Shown here one piece after another: positions 1 through 8,423 of a stretch of DNA of 61,589 nt. This DNA is from Acidimicrobiia bacterium. GTDB taxonomy: Bacteria > Actinomycetota > Acidimicrobiia > Acidimicrobiales > CATQHL01. The stretch lies in NCBI GenBank assembly GCA_009835395.1, contig VXXM01000023.1, forward strand, positions 1 through 61,589. The letters run 5' to 3'. The first letter of the stretch is position 1. Each line of letters begins with the position of its first letter. The notes beneath the pieces are model-generated. The model ran no database searches. It was not told the DNA's origin and saw only the letters and a program-made list of their open reading frames with translations. Both the position numbers and the translations under genes were made by a program.

Positions 1-1
1 C

Positions 2-940
2 GACGACTACTACGACACCAGCGGCTTCCCCATCCACACACTCGGCCCCAGCGCCGAACCAGCCGCGACGGCTTCCGACATGGGCAGCCAGACCACGATC
101 ACGATCGCCGTGAACCCGTGGGATGGATCGGCCCTGAACGTGGCGGTCGCCGAGCAGCTGCTCGAGAGCGAGTTGGGCTACACGGTCGAGACGGTGGAGA
201 TCGACGAGTTCGGTCAGTGGCCGGCCATCAACACCGGTGACATCGACGCATCGCTGGAAGTGTGGCCGTCGGGCCACGCCCAGAACCGCGAGGACTTCAT
301 CGACAATCCCGACGGCAACGTGGACGACGCCGGCGTGCTCGGCATCGTGGGCGGGATCGGCTGGTACATCCCGACCTACATGGTCGAGGCGCATCCCGAA
401 CTCGCCACCTGGGAGGGATTCGCCGATCCCGCGCTGGCCGCGGAGTTCGCCACCGCCGAGACCGGCGACAACGCCCAGTTCCTCAGCGGCGACCCGAGCT
501 GGACGGTCTACGAGGAGCAGATCATCGAGAATCTCGGTCTGCCGATGGAGATCGTCTACGCCGGCTCCGAGGCGGCGATCCTCTCCGCAGTCGACGCGGC
601 CTACAACCGCGGCGATCCGATCCTGTTCTACTTCTGGACCCCGCACGTGGCGTTCGCCTCCTACGACCTCACGAGGGTGGCGCTCCCGGAGTACAGCGAC
701 GCGTGCTACGAGTCCGGCGCAGTCGACTGCGACTACCCGCCTGACAACCTGTTCAAGATCGTCAACGGCGACCTGGCGGCGAATGCCCCGGCGGCGGATG
801 CCTTCCTGCGGAACATGAACTACTCCGCAGCCGACCAGATCTCGATGCTCGGCGCTCTGGACGCCGGGATGTCCATCGAGGAGGCGGCAGCAGAGTGGAT
901 CGCGGCGAACTCGGATACCTGGGGCGCCTGGATCCCGTAA
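2..940 (+). CDS. proX: Glycine betaine/proline-type ABC transporter substrate-binding protein, partial at left edge
   Basis: The reading frame is open to the first base of the window, so the true start and the signal peptide or lipobox lie outside. An internal ATG at 80 is probably not the start, because the frame upstream of it reads as a linker rich in Ser, Pro and Ala. The visible part begins with 'TITIAVNPWDGSALNVAVAE' and continues as an OpuAC-type periplasmic binding fold that would capture a quaternary amine outside the cell and hand it to the permease. Aromatic residues typical of betaine cages are plentiful ('VWPSGH', 'GWYIPTY', 'FYFWTPH'). The ProV-type ATPase and ProW-type permease lie downstream on the same strand, which supports the assignment. 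The ligand (betaine, choline, proline or similar) is not decidable from sequence. Confidence 0.85.
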   Translation, partial: DDYYDTSGFPIHTLGPSAEPAATASDMGSQTTITIAVNPWDGSALNVAVAEQLLESELGYTVETVEIDEFGQWPAINTGDIDASLEVWPSGHAQNREDFIDNPDGNVDDAGVLGIVGGIGWYIPTYMVEAHPELATWEGFADPALAAEFATAETGDNAQFLSGDPSWTVYEEQIIENLGLPMEIVYAGSEAAILSAVDAAYNRGDPILFYFWTPHVAFASYDLTRVALPEYSDACYESGAVDCDYPPDNLFKIVNGDLAANAPAADAFLRNMNYSAADQISMLGALDAGMSIEEAAAEWIAANSDTWGAWIP

Positions 941-948
941 CGACACCG

Positions 949-981
949 GCAGGGAGCGCAGGCGACGCCTGCGCTCCCTGC
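949..981 (+). terminator. Perfect 15-bp hairpin between the binding-protein gene and the GMC oxidase gene
   Basis: The arms 949-963 and 967-981 are exact inverted complements around a 3-nt loop (GAC). No U-tract follows; the right arm runs into the GGGGAG ribosome site of the next gene. This looks like a partial terminator or mRNA-stabilising hairpin. Such elements often sit after a binding-protein gene so that it is expressed more strongly than the rest of its operon. Confidence 0.6.
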
Positions 982-993
982 GGGGAGCAGTAG

Positions 994-2631
994 TTGTACG
1001 ACTTCATCATCGTGGGCGGCGGCTCGGCCGGCTGCGCACTCGCCAACCGGCTGAGCGCCGACCACGCCAATCGCGTACTCGTCCTGGAAGCCGGCCGGCG
1101 CGACTGGCGCTGGGACGTGTTCATCCACATGCCGGCGGCGCTGTCGTTCCCCATCGGCAACCGCTTCTACGACTGGCAGTTCGAGACCGAGCCGGAACCG
1201 CACATGGGCGGCCGCCGCGTGTATCACGCCAGGGGCAAGGTCCTCGGCGGCTCGAGCTCCATCAACGGCATGATCTTCCAGCGCGGCAACCCGGCCGACT
1301 ACGACCGCTGGGCCGCCGCCGACGGTATGGAGTCCTGGAGCTACCGCCACTGCCTGCCGTACTTCAAGCGCATGGAGACGTGCCTGGCCGGCGCGGACGA
1401 GTACCGGGGCGGCGAGGGTCCGCTGGTCCTGGAGCGGGGTCCGGCCACGAGCCCGCTGTTCACGGCCTTCTTCGAGGCCGTGCAGCAGGCCGGGTACGAG
1501 TTGACCGCCGACCTGAACGGCTACCGGCAGGAGGGCTTCGCCGCCTTCGACCGGAACATCCATCGGGGGAGGCGGCTGTCGGCGGCGCGGGCCTACCTGC
1601 ACCCGGTTCTGGGCCGCCCCAACCTGACCGTCGAGTGCGGCACCCACATCAACCGCGTCGTCTTCGAGGGCGACCGCGCCGTCGGCGTGGAGTGCAGCCG
1701 GCGCGGCCGCGCGCGCACCGTGCGCGGCGGGCGCGTGATCCTGTGCGGGGGAGCATTCGGTTCGGCCCAGTTGCTGCAACTCTCCGGCGTCGGTGCGGCC
1801 GGCCTGCTGGAGCCTCTGGGGATCCCGGTCGTCGCCGATCGACCGGGCGTCGGCGAGAACCTGCAGGACCACCTCGAGGTGTACGTGCAGTACGCCTCCA
1901 GGCTGCCGGTGTCGATGCAGCCGCACCTGCAGGTCTGGCGGCGCCCCTGGATCGGTCTGCAGTGGCTGTTCCGCCGGGGTCCCGGTGCCACCAACCACTT
2001 CGAGGGCGGCGGGTTCGTGCGCAGCAACCTCGACGAGTCCTATCCCAACCTGATGTTCCACTTCCTGCCGCTTGCGATCCGCTACGACGGCACCTCGCCC
2101 ACCGGCGGCCACGGCTACCAGGTGCACGTGGGCCCCATGTACTCCGACTCGCGCGGCTGGGTGCGCATCCGCTCGGCCGACCCGCGGGCCAAGCCGGCGA
2201 TCCTCTTCAACTACCTCTCCACGCCACGGGACCGCCGCGAGTGGCTTGAGACCATCCGCGTCACCCGCCACATCATGGGCCAACCGGCCTTCGCGCCCTA
2301 CAACGCCGGCGAACTCTCACCGGGCGCCGACGTGGGGAGCGACGACGAGATCATCGACTGGGTTGCGCGGGACGCAGAGACGGCACTGCACCCCTCGGGA
2401 ACGGCGCGCCTGGGCCGCGACGAGATGGCCGTGGTGGATCCGGAGTCGATGGGCGTGCACGGAACCGAGGCTCTCAGCGTTGTGGACGCCTCGGTCATGC
2501 CGAACGTGACCAACGGCAACATCTACGCTCCGGTGATGATGGTCGCCGAGAAGGCCGCCGACCTGTTGCTGGGCAACACGCCGCTGGCGCCGCTGGATGT
2601 GCCGGTCTACGCCGGCGAACCCGGGAGATGA
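994..2631 (+). CDS. GMC-family FAD oxidoreductase, choline dehydrogenase-like
   Basis: A flavoprotein of the glucose-methanol-choline family, expected to oxidise an alcohol such as choline to the aldehyde. The N-terminal dinucleotide-binding motif is '[19 protein letters not shown]' and the second GMC signature region is '[19 protein letters not shown]'. The C-terminal catalytic-His region reads '[11 protein letters not shown]', followed by '[19 protein letters not shown]'. At 545 residues it has the usual BetA length. TTG is taken as the start because GGGGAG lies 7 nt upstream and the FAD motif begins at residue 3. The gene sits inside a betaine-type transport operon and its stop overlaps the ATPase start by 4 nt, so import and oxidation are probably coupled. 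The substrate is inferred from context only. Confidence 0.85.
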   Translation: MYDFIIVGGGSAGCALANRLSADHANRVLVLEAGRRDWRWDVFIHMPAALSFPIGNRFYDWQFETEPEPHMGGRRVYHARGKVLGGSSSINGMIFQRGNPADYDRWAAADGMESWSYRHCLPYFKRMETCLAGADEYRGGEGPLVLERGPATSPLFTAFFEAVQQAGYELTADLNGYRQEGFAAFDRNIHRGRRLSAARAYLHPVLGRPNLTVECGTHINRVVFEGDRAVGVECSRRGRARTVRGGRVILCGGAFGSAQLLQLSGVGAAGLLEPLGIPVVADRPGVGENLQDHLEVYVQYASRLPVSMQPHLQVWRRPWIGLQWLFRRGPGATNHFEGGGFVRSNLDESYPNLMFHFLPLAIRYDGTSPTGGHGYQVHVGPMYSDSRGWVRIRSADPRAKPAILFNYLSTPRDRREWLETIRVTRHIMGQPAFAPYNAGELSPGADVGSDDEIIDWVARDAETALHPSGTARLGRDEMAVVDPESMGVHGTEALSVVDASVMPNVTNGNIYAPVMMVAEKAADLLLGNTPLAPLDVPVYAGEPGR

Positions 2632-3665
2632 CCGAGGCCGTGCGGACGGTCGGCGTTAGCGGACTGTGGAAGGTCTTCGGCCGCAAGCCCTCCGAGGCTC
2701 TGGCGATGGCCCGGGAGGGGGTCGCCCGCCAGGAGATCCAGGACGAGACCGGCTGCCTGGTGGGCGTGCGGGACGTCACCTTCGAGGTCAACCAGGGCGA
2801 GACGTTCGTGGTCATGGGTCTGTCGGGCTCGGGCAAGTCCACCCTGGTGCGCTGCATGTCCCGGCTCGTGGAGCCCACCGAGGGCACAGTCGAGATCTGC
2901 GGTGCCGACCTCACCGCGGCCGACGCCGCCGAACTGCGCGAGCTGCGTCGCCACAAGATCGCCATGGTGTTCCAGCACTTCGCCCTGTTCCCGCACAGGC
3001 GGGTGGTCGACAACGTCGCCTACGGGCTCGAGGTGCAGGGCGTGGAGCGCAACGAGCGCCAGGAGCGGGCGCGCGAGCTGCTGTCGACCGTCGGCCTGGA
3101 CGGTTGGAGCGACCACTATCCCCAGCAGCTCAGCGGCGGCATGCAGCAGCGCGTGGGCCTGGCCCGGGCGCTCGCCGTCGATCCCGAGGTGCTGTTCTTC
3201 GACGAGCCCTTCTCGGCGCTGGATCCGCTCATCCGCCGTGACATGCAGGACGAGTTCCTCTCGCTGCAGGAGCGGTTGCAGCGCACGCTCATCTTCATCA
3301 CCCACGACTTCGACGAGGCCCTGAAGCTGGCGGACCGCATCGCCATCATGCGTGACGGCGCGTTCGTGCAGCAGGGCACGGCGGCCGAGATACTCACCGA
3401 GCCCGCGAACGACTACGTGCGGGCCTTCACCCAGGACGCGCCTATCGCCAAGGTGCTGCTGGCGTGCGCGCTGATGCGCCCGCTGGCCGCCACGGCACCG
3501 GAGGGTTCCTGGGGGCGGATCTCCACGCTGGCGCCGCTGGAGGAGGCGTTGCCACTGCTGCTGGCCTCGCCGAACCCGCTCGTCGTGTGCGACGGCGAGG
3601 GGGAGCCGGTCGGCCTGTTGCACGGCGAGGATGTGGCCGAGGTGGTGGCAGGGAACAGCCGGTGA
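2628..3665 (+). CDS. proV: Glycine betaine/proline ABC transporter ATP-binding protein
   Basis: Cytoplasmic ATPase that powers the ProW-type permease. It has the long N-terminal lead typical of ProV/OpuAA ('[20 protein letters not shown]'), Walker A 'GLSGSGKST', the ABC signature '[15 protein letters not shown]' and Walker B '[13 protein letters not shown]' with the switch His in 'FITHDFDEA'. The C-terminal region after about residue 270 is CBS-like but short ('[13 protein letters not shown]'), so the usual double CBS ionic-strength sensor looks reduced to about one repeat. The start overlaps the GMC stop (ATGA) and its own stop overlaps the permease start (GTGA), which indicates tight translational coupling. 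Confidence 0.92.
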   Translation: MTEAVRTVGVSGLWKVFGRKPSEALAMAREGVARQEIQDETGCLVGVRDVTFEVNQGETFVVMGLSGSGKSTLVRCMSRLVEPTEGTVEICGADLTAADAAELRELRRHKIAMVFQHFALFPHRRVVDNVAYGLEVQGVERNERQERARELLSTVGLDGWSDHYPQQLSGGMQQRVGLARALAVDPEVLFFDEPFSALDPLIRRDMQDEFLSLQERLQRTLIFITHDFDEALKLADRIAIMRDGAFVQQGTAAEILTEPANDYVRAFTQDAPIAKVLLACALMRPLAATAPEGSWGRISTLAPLEEALPLLLASPNPLVVCDGEGEPVGLLHGEDVAEVVAGNSR

Positions 3666-5626
3666 CGGCAATCGAGGTCCCGGGCGGGCCGGCCGCTGGG
3701 CTCGGGGGGCGTCTGAGGCTGCGCGACAGTGGCATCCGCCGGCTGTTCGGGGCGCTCGTCCTGGTGTTCGTCGGCGGCTACGTGGCCTCGTGGTTGCTGC
3801 CGGGCTTCGGTGTCTTCCCGGAGTCCTGGGACGTGGGCTTCGCCGAGCCCATCGACAGGGCCCGGCGCTGGCTCATCAACAACCAGACCACCCATGGGCT
3901 CTACACCGTCTTCCTGAACCCCATCTCCGATGCCATCGACGCCGCCATCCGCTGGATCGAGTCTGCTCTGGCCTGGCTTCCCTGGTACGTCTACCCGGCG
4001 TTCACCGGAGTCGGCCTCTGGTGGGCGCGGAGCCGGATGGCCGGCGTATTGGGGTTCCTGGGCGTGTGGGCGATCGGCGTGCTGGAACTCTGGGAGGAGG
4101 GCCTGTCCACGCTGGCGCTGATGGGCGTGGCGGTCATCATCTCGCTGGCCATCGGGATCCCGCTCGGCATCGCCGCCTGGCGCAGCGACCGCTTCGCCAA
4201 GCTGCTGCGCCCCACGCTGGATGCCATGCAGACCATGCCGGGTTTCGTCTACCTCATCCCGTTCGTGCTGCTGTTCGGCATCGGCAGGGTGCCGTCGGTG
4301 ATCTCGGTGTTCATCTTCGCCGTGCCACCGGTCGTGCGGCTCACCGAGGTGGGCCTGCGCAACGTCGCGCCGTCGATGGTGGAGGCCTCGGAGATGTTCG
4401 GCGCCACCGACCGCCAGACGCTGCGGCTGGTGCGCCTGCCCCAGGCGCGCCCGGCGATCCTGGCTGGGGTGAACCAGACGATCATGCTGGCGATGAGCAT
4501 GGTGGTGATCGCCGCGTTCATCGGCGCCGGCGGCCTGGGCCAGGTGGTACTCCGCTCGCTGAGTTCGCTCGACGTGGGCAGGGCCACCGAGGCGGGCGTG
4601 TCCATCGTGATCATGGCGATCATCCTGGACCGGTTCTCCCAGGGCATCGCCACTGCCTCCCCGGGCCGTGACGCCCGCTGGATCCGCCCGATATTCGGGG
4701 GCACGGTGGCGGCGGCCGTCGTCGGCGGCCTGCTCAACCACAGCGCCTTCCCCGAGGGTCTCAACTGGCAGTTCGCGAGCTACATCGACGACGCCGTGGG
4801 CTGGATGCAGATCCACCTCTACGACATCGCCGACTCGGGCATCGGCACGGGGCCGTTCAGCGACTTCGTCACCCTCAACCTGGTGAGCCCGCTGCGCGAG
4901 CTGTTCTCCTCCTCCATCCCGTGGCCGGTGATGATCGGCATCGGCGTGGTGCTGGGACTGGCGGCGCGGGGCATCCGCCTGGGCCTCGGCATCGGCGCGG
5001 CGCTGACGCTCATCGGCCTGCTGGGCACCTGGGAGAACGCCATGGACACCCTCGCGCAGGTGGTGGTGGCCGTCGTCGTGACCCTGATCATCGGCATCCC
5101 GCTGGGCATCATGGCCGCCCAGCGGGACCGGTTCCAGACCGCCCTGAACCCGTTCCTGGACTTCCTGCAGACGATTCCCAGCTTCGTGCTGCTGGTGCCC
5201 GTGATCATGCTGTTCCACGTGGGTCGGATACCGGGCATCATCGCCTCGATCCTGTACGCCCTGCCGGCCGCGGTGCACTACACCGATCTGGGGCTGCGCC
5301 GGGTGCCTCACGAGATCGGCGAGGCCGCCGACAGCTTCGGGTCCACTCGCCTGCAGCGGCTGCGCAAGGTGGATCTGCCACTCGCCGCCCCGGAGCTGAT
5401 GGTGGCCATCAACCAGACGATCATGCTGGTGCTGTCGATGGTTGTGATCGCCGGCCTGGTCGGCGGCGGCGGCCTGGGCTTCGAGGCGGTCAAGGGCCTG
5501 CGCCGCAGCGACAGCGTCGGCAGCGGGTTCGAGGCCGGCATCGCCATCGTGCTCCTGGCGGGAATCCTCGACCGGTTGACCCGCGCCGTGGCCGACCGCC
5601 TCCGCCCCCCACCCGCCGTCGCCTGA
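3662..5626 (+). CDS. proW: Glycine betaine/proline ABC transporter permease, two fused ProW-type halves
   Basis: Integral membrane permease of 654 residues containing two complete BPD-type transmembrane domains in tandem. The first has its EAA-like loop at 'EASEMFGATDRQTLRLVRLP' and the second at 'EAADSFGSTRLQRLRKVDLP'. Each is followed by a near-identical helix ('NQTIMLAMSMVVIA' and 'NQTIMLVLSMVVIA'). Usual ProW proteins carry one such domain and act as homodimers, so this is a fused dimer. GTG at 3662, overlapping the ATPase stop, is preferred over any upstream start because upstream translation would run across the end of proV. The gene ends in a bidirectional terminator. Confidence 0.9.
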   Translation: MTAIEVPGGPAAGLGGRLRLRDSGIRRLFGALVLVFVGGYVASWLLPGFGVFPESWDVGFAEPIDRARRWLINNQTTHGLYTVFLNPISDAIDAAIRWIESALAWLPWYVYPAFTGVGLWWARSRMAGVLGFLGVWAIGVLELWEEGLSTLALMGVAVIISLAIGIPLGIAAWRSDRFAKLLRPTLDAMQTMPGFVYLIPFVLLFGIGRVPSVISVFIFAVPPVVRLTEVGLRNVAPSMVEASEMFGATDRQTLRLVRLPQARPAILAGVNQTIMLAMSMVVIAAFIGAGGLGQVVLRSLSSLDVGRATEAGVSIVIMAIILDRFSQGIATASPGRDARWIRPIFGGTVAAAVVGGLLNHSAFPEGLNWQFASYIDDAVGWMQIHLYDIADSGIGTGPFSDFVTLNLVSPLRELFSSSIPWPVMIGIGVVLGLAARGIRLGLGIGAALTLIGLLGTWENAMDTLAQVVVAVVVTLIIGIPLGIMAAQRDRFQTALNPFLDFLQTIPSFVLLVPVIMLFHVGRIPGIIASILYALPAAVHYTDLGLRRVPHEIGEAADSFGSTRLQRLRKVDLPLAAPELMVAINQTIMLVLSMVVIAGLVGGGGLGFEAVKGLRRSDSVGSGFEAGIAIVLLAGILDRLTRAVADRLRPPPAVA

Positions 5627-5650
5627 GCCGCGCGCCCGGCGGGCGGCTCA
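5624..5650. terminator. Bidirectional terminator hairpin containing both convergent stop codons
   Basis: A 27-nt near-perfect palindrome, TGAGCCGC at the left and GCGGCTCA at the right, with one internal mismatch and about 11 base pairs. It contains the TGA of the permease and the TGA of the converging hydrolase gene. There is no clear U-tract, as is common in high-GC actinobacteria. Confidence 0.6.
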
Positions 5651-6388
5651 GACCTCGTAGCGCCGGTCGACCTCGACGAGTTCCACCGGGGCGCCGAACG
5701 CCTCGGCGGCTTCCCGTCCGAAGGCCGGAGCGTCGGATCCCGGCGCCAGGTGGGTGAGCAGGAGCCGCTTCACGCCGGCCTCGGCGGCCATGGCACCGGC
5801 TTGCAGGGCGCTCAGGTGCGGGGACGGCGGGACGAGGTCCTGGTGCAGGTAGGTCGCCTCGCAGAGGCCCACGTCGATCGCCGCGCCGAGGCTGGCGAAC
5901 GACCAGCCCTCGCCGGTGTCGGCGGAGAAGGCGAAGGAGCGCCCGCCGCTGTCCACCCGGGGGGCGAGGGTCTCCACAGGGTGGTCGGTGCGGGAGAACC
6001 GCCACTGCTGGTCGCCGATGACGGTGCGGTCGCCGTCGCTGATGACGCGCCAGTCGATCGTGGGCGCCAGGTCGTGCGCTCCGGCGAGGGCCTGCGCCAG
6101 CGCACGAGTTCCGGCGGTGCCGTAGACGGGCATCGGCGGCCGGTCGAGGAAATAGCGGCAGGCGATGTAGGCCATTGCCAGGTCGAGCCAGTGGTCGGGA
6201 TGCTCGTGGGTGACGACGATGGCGTCGATCTCGGTGAGTTGGCGATGGCGCTGCAGGTTCGCCAGCGTGCCGGGTCCGGCGTCCAGCCAGACCCGCGTGC
6301 TGTCCGACTCCACCAGGTAGCCGGTGCACGCCAGGCCCGGTGCGCTGTACGAACCCGAGCAGCCGAGCACGGTGATGCTCAGCCCCAT
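5648..6388 (-). CDS. Metallo-beta-lactamase-fold hydrolase (RNase Z/phosphodiesterase-like)
   Basis: A soluble 246-residue metal-dependent hydrolase. The zinc-binding motif 'VVTHEHPDHWLDL' supplies His61, His63, Asp65 and His66. Further candidate ligands are 'FSADTG' and the late 'LLTHLAPGSD'. The N-terminus 'MGLSITVLGCSGSYSAPGLA' is typical of RNase Z-like and cyclic-nucleotide-phosphodiesterase-like members. It converges on the betaine transporter operon, which gives no strong functional link. The substrate is unknown. Confidence 0.8.
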   Translation of the reverse strand: MGLSITVLGCSGSYSAPGLACTGYLVESDSTRVWLDAGPGTLANLQRHRQLTEIDAIVVTHEHPDHWLDLAMAYIACRYFLDRPPMPVYGTAGTRALAQALAGAHDLAPTIDWRVISDGDRTVIGDQQWRFSRTDHPVETLAPRVDSGGRSFAFSADTGEGWSFASLGAAIDVGLCEATYLHQDLVPPSPHLSALQAGAMAAEAGVKRLLLTHLAPGSDAPAFGREAAEAFGAPVELVEVDRRYEV

Positions 6389-6579
6389 GAACCTGCTCTC
6401 GACGTCACGACGTGCCGGTGCCAGATATCCACAGGCAGGTCACGGTATCGGCACCGAGGCCCGGGGCGTCCCGTTCCGGACCGATGTCACGTCCATGTGC
6501 CGCTCGACTGCGTGCAGGGAGCGCTGCGCCGTGGCCTCGCTGCGTCGTGGCTCGCCACGGTCACCGGTACGGTGCGGTG

Positions 6580-7266
6580 ATGGCTGGGCGTGTGCTGGTC
6601 ACCGGGGGTGCCTCGGGCATTGGCGCAGCGACCTGCCGGGTGCTGGCGGCCGCCGGCTGGGATCCGATCCCCGCCGACTTGGTCGCCGCCGATGGCGCCG
6701 TCGCCCTCGACGTGGCCGACGAGGCTTCCTGGGATCGGTTGCTGGACGGTGCCGGACCGCTGGCGGGGCTGGTGAACTGTGCCGGTGTCCGCGCCCGCAG
6801 CGACATCGTCGACACGTCCGCGGACGAGTTCGAGCGCCACCTGCGGATCAATGTCACCGGCACCTGGCTGGGAATCCGCGGGTTCCTGCGTCGCCACCAG
6901 GCCGGAGCCGCGGCCGCGATCGTGAACATCGCCTCGGTCAACGCCGAGATCGCCGTGGCCGGCCAGGCACACTACGTGGCGTCTAAGGGCGCGGTGGCGG
7001 CCCTCACCAGGGCGGCCGCCATCGAGGCCGCGCCGCTGGGGGTGCGGGTGAACGCCGTCGCACCGGGAGGGATCCGCACGCCCATGACCGCCGAGCGGCT
7101 GGTGGATCCGGCCCAGGTGGCGTGGTTCGGCGAGCGTGTGCCGCTGGGCAGGGTCGGCGAGCCCGGCGAGGTCGCCGAGGTGGTCGAGTTCCTGCTGAGC
7201 GAGCGGGCCTCCTACATCACCGGCGAGGTGCTATTCGCCGACGGGGGCTGGCTCGCTCACGCCTGA
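6580..7266 (+). CDS. Short-chain dehydrogenase/reductase (SDR)
   Basis: A classical SDR of 228 residues. The cofactor motif is 'VTGGASGIG' (residues 7-15), the structural motif 'NCAG' is near 66-69, and the catalytic Ser119, Tyr132 and Lys136 lie in 'NIASVN' and 'YVASK'. It ends with the usual 'YITGEVLFADGGW'. ATG at 6580 puts the nucleotide-binding motif right at the N-terminus; GTG at 6577 is the alternative. A longer upstream frame exists but has no SDR features. The Asp/Ala after the second strand ('IPADLV') leaves NAD versus NADP open. The substrate is not known. Confidence 0.85.
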   Translation: MAGRVLVTGGASGIGAATCRVLAAAGWDPIPADLVAADGAVALDVADEASWDRLLDGAGPLAGLVNCAGVRARSDIVDTSADEFERHLRINVTGTWLGIRGFLRRHQAGAAAAIVNIASVNAEIAVAGQAHYVASKGAVAALTRAAAIEAAPLGVRVNAVAPGGIRTPMTAERLVDPAQVAWFGERVPLGRVGEPGEVAEVVEFLLSERASYITGEVLFADGGWLAHA

Positions 7267-7337
7267 GTTGGTTCCGCCGGCCCTGCCCGCAACCGTGGAG
7301 CCGCGGCGCCCCGGGGATTCGGCGGCGGCCGAAGCCG

Positions 7338-8249
7338 TCAGGTGCCGGAGCGCGAGTCGAGGAACTCCCGCAACATCGCAACACATTCGGTGGGTTGCTC
7401 CAGTTGCAGGAAGTGGGTCGCGTCGGGCAGGAAGTCGTAGTCGACGCTCAGCATGTCGCTGAGATCGAGTGTCGGTAGGTACGAGTAGGGGATGGTCGGG
7501 TCTGCGCCGATCACCTTCACGGGGCACATGATCTCGGTGAAGTCCACCGACACGGCGTAGACGTTGGCGTAGTCGACGATCTGAGCCTCGTACTCCCGCG
7601 GGCAACGCAACTCGTATCCGTCCCCCTCGGGGTCCTCACGGAGTGTCGTCATCGCCAGCAGTTCGGCTATCCCCGGCACGGCGCCACGGAACGCCGGCAT
7701 GAACTGCACGAGGTCGATCAGTGCCTGGCTGGTGGCAAACCGTGGTGAGCGGCGTCGCGTCAGTGCCGAGATCTGCTTGGCGGCCGTTTCGAATTCGGAG
7801 TGGCCCTTCCCCGGCTGGCAGAGGGGCGGGTCGAACAGCACGAGCGCCGAGTACCCGCTGCCCTTCGCCGGAGAGACCAAAGCCGCGAGAGCCGAGACCG
7901 AATGGAAGACGCCGGCCTTCGGCTTCTCCCCGAAGCGGTCGTCGATCGCCTCCAGGATGCTGTCGTGGTCACGAGCGAACGTTGGCACCGTGTGATCCCG
8001 CAGATTGCCCACGCTGTTCCAACCATGATTCCTGAGGTCGTGGACGATGATGTCGAAGTCGTCGGCCAGCAGCGACCAGAACGGGTAGTAGAGATCGATC
8101 GCCAGGCCGTTCCCGTGACTCAGCACCAGCCGTCGCCCGTCGGGATTGCCGTGGCGGCGGACGGTGATGAGGGTGCCGTCGTCCATGCGGGCATCGACGG
8201 TCTCGAGCGGCTCGGGAATGGCCCATGGGGTCGAGGAGTAGTCGGTCAC
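7338..8249 (-). CDS. Alpha/beta hydrolase with an atypical nucleophile elbow
   Basis: A 303-residue alpha/beta hydrolase. The oxyanion-hole strand is 'LVLSHGNGLAIDLYYPF', the acid strand is followed by 'DLRNHGWNS', and the catalytic His is probably in 'DATHFLQLEQP'. The nucleophile elbow reads 'VFHSVSALAAL' (Ser117). It keeps the His-Ser pair of GHSxGG but both flanking glycines are replaced, so either the elbow is strained or the enzyme is divergent. GTG at 8249 is used. It is divergent from the PKS gene, 174 nt away, and could act on its product as a thioesterase or esterase, but that is inference only. Confidence 0.75.
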   Translation of the reverse strand: MTDYSSTPWAIPEPLETVDARMDDGTLITVRRHGNPDGRRLVLSHGNGLAIDLYYPFWSLLADDFDIIVHDLRNHGWNSVGNLRDHTVPTFARDHDSILEAIDDRFGEKPKAGVFHSVSALAALVSPAKGSGYSALVLFDPPLCQPGKGHSEFETAAKQISALTRRRSPRFATSQALIDLVQFMPAFRGAVPGIAELLAMTTLREDPEGDGYELRCPREYEAQIVDYANVYAVSVDFTEIMCPVKVIGADPTIPYSYLPTLDLSDMLSVDYDFLPDATHFLQLEQPTECVAMLREFLDSRSGT

Positions 8250-8423
8250 CTGTCCGGTCCTCCTGCGCGGTTCTTCGACGAGCGGAAGCTATCCGTTCGT
8301 CCGGAGCGACTGGAGCCGAAGGTTACCGTGTGCTGTGCTGGCGGCGAGCGGCCGGAGCGCGAGCGACCTGGCCGTAGGATGAGCGCACGTGTTGCGGGCC
8401 GAGGCTCATGCAGGGACATCGAT

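Noticed and set aside
820-2283. Long minus-strand frame opposite the GMC oxidase, and another opposite the permease (3413-5311)
   Set aside because: Both are antisense to strongly supported genes and have low-complexity shadow composition.
7800-8423. N-terminal extension of the PKS frame
   Set aside because: It overlaps the well-supported alpha/beta hydrolase on the other strand and has no KS-like sequence; a good ribosome site precedes ATG 8424.
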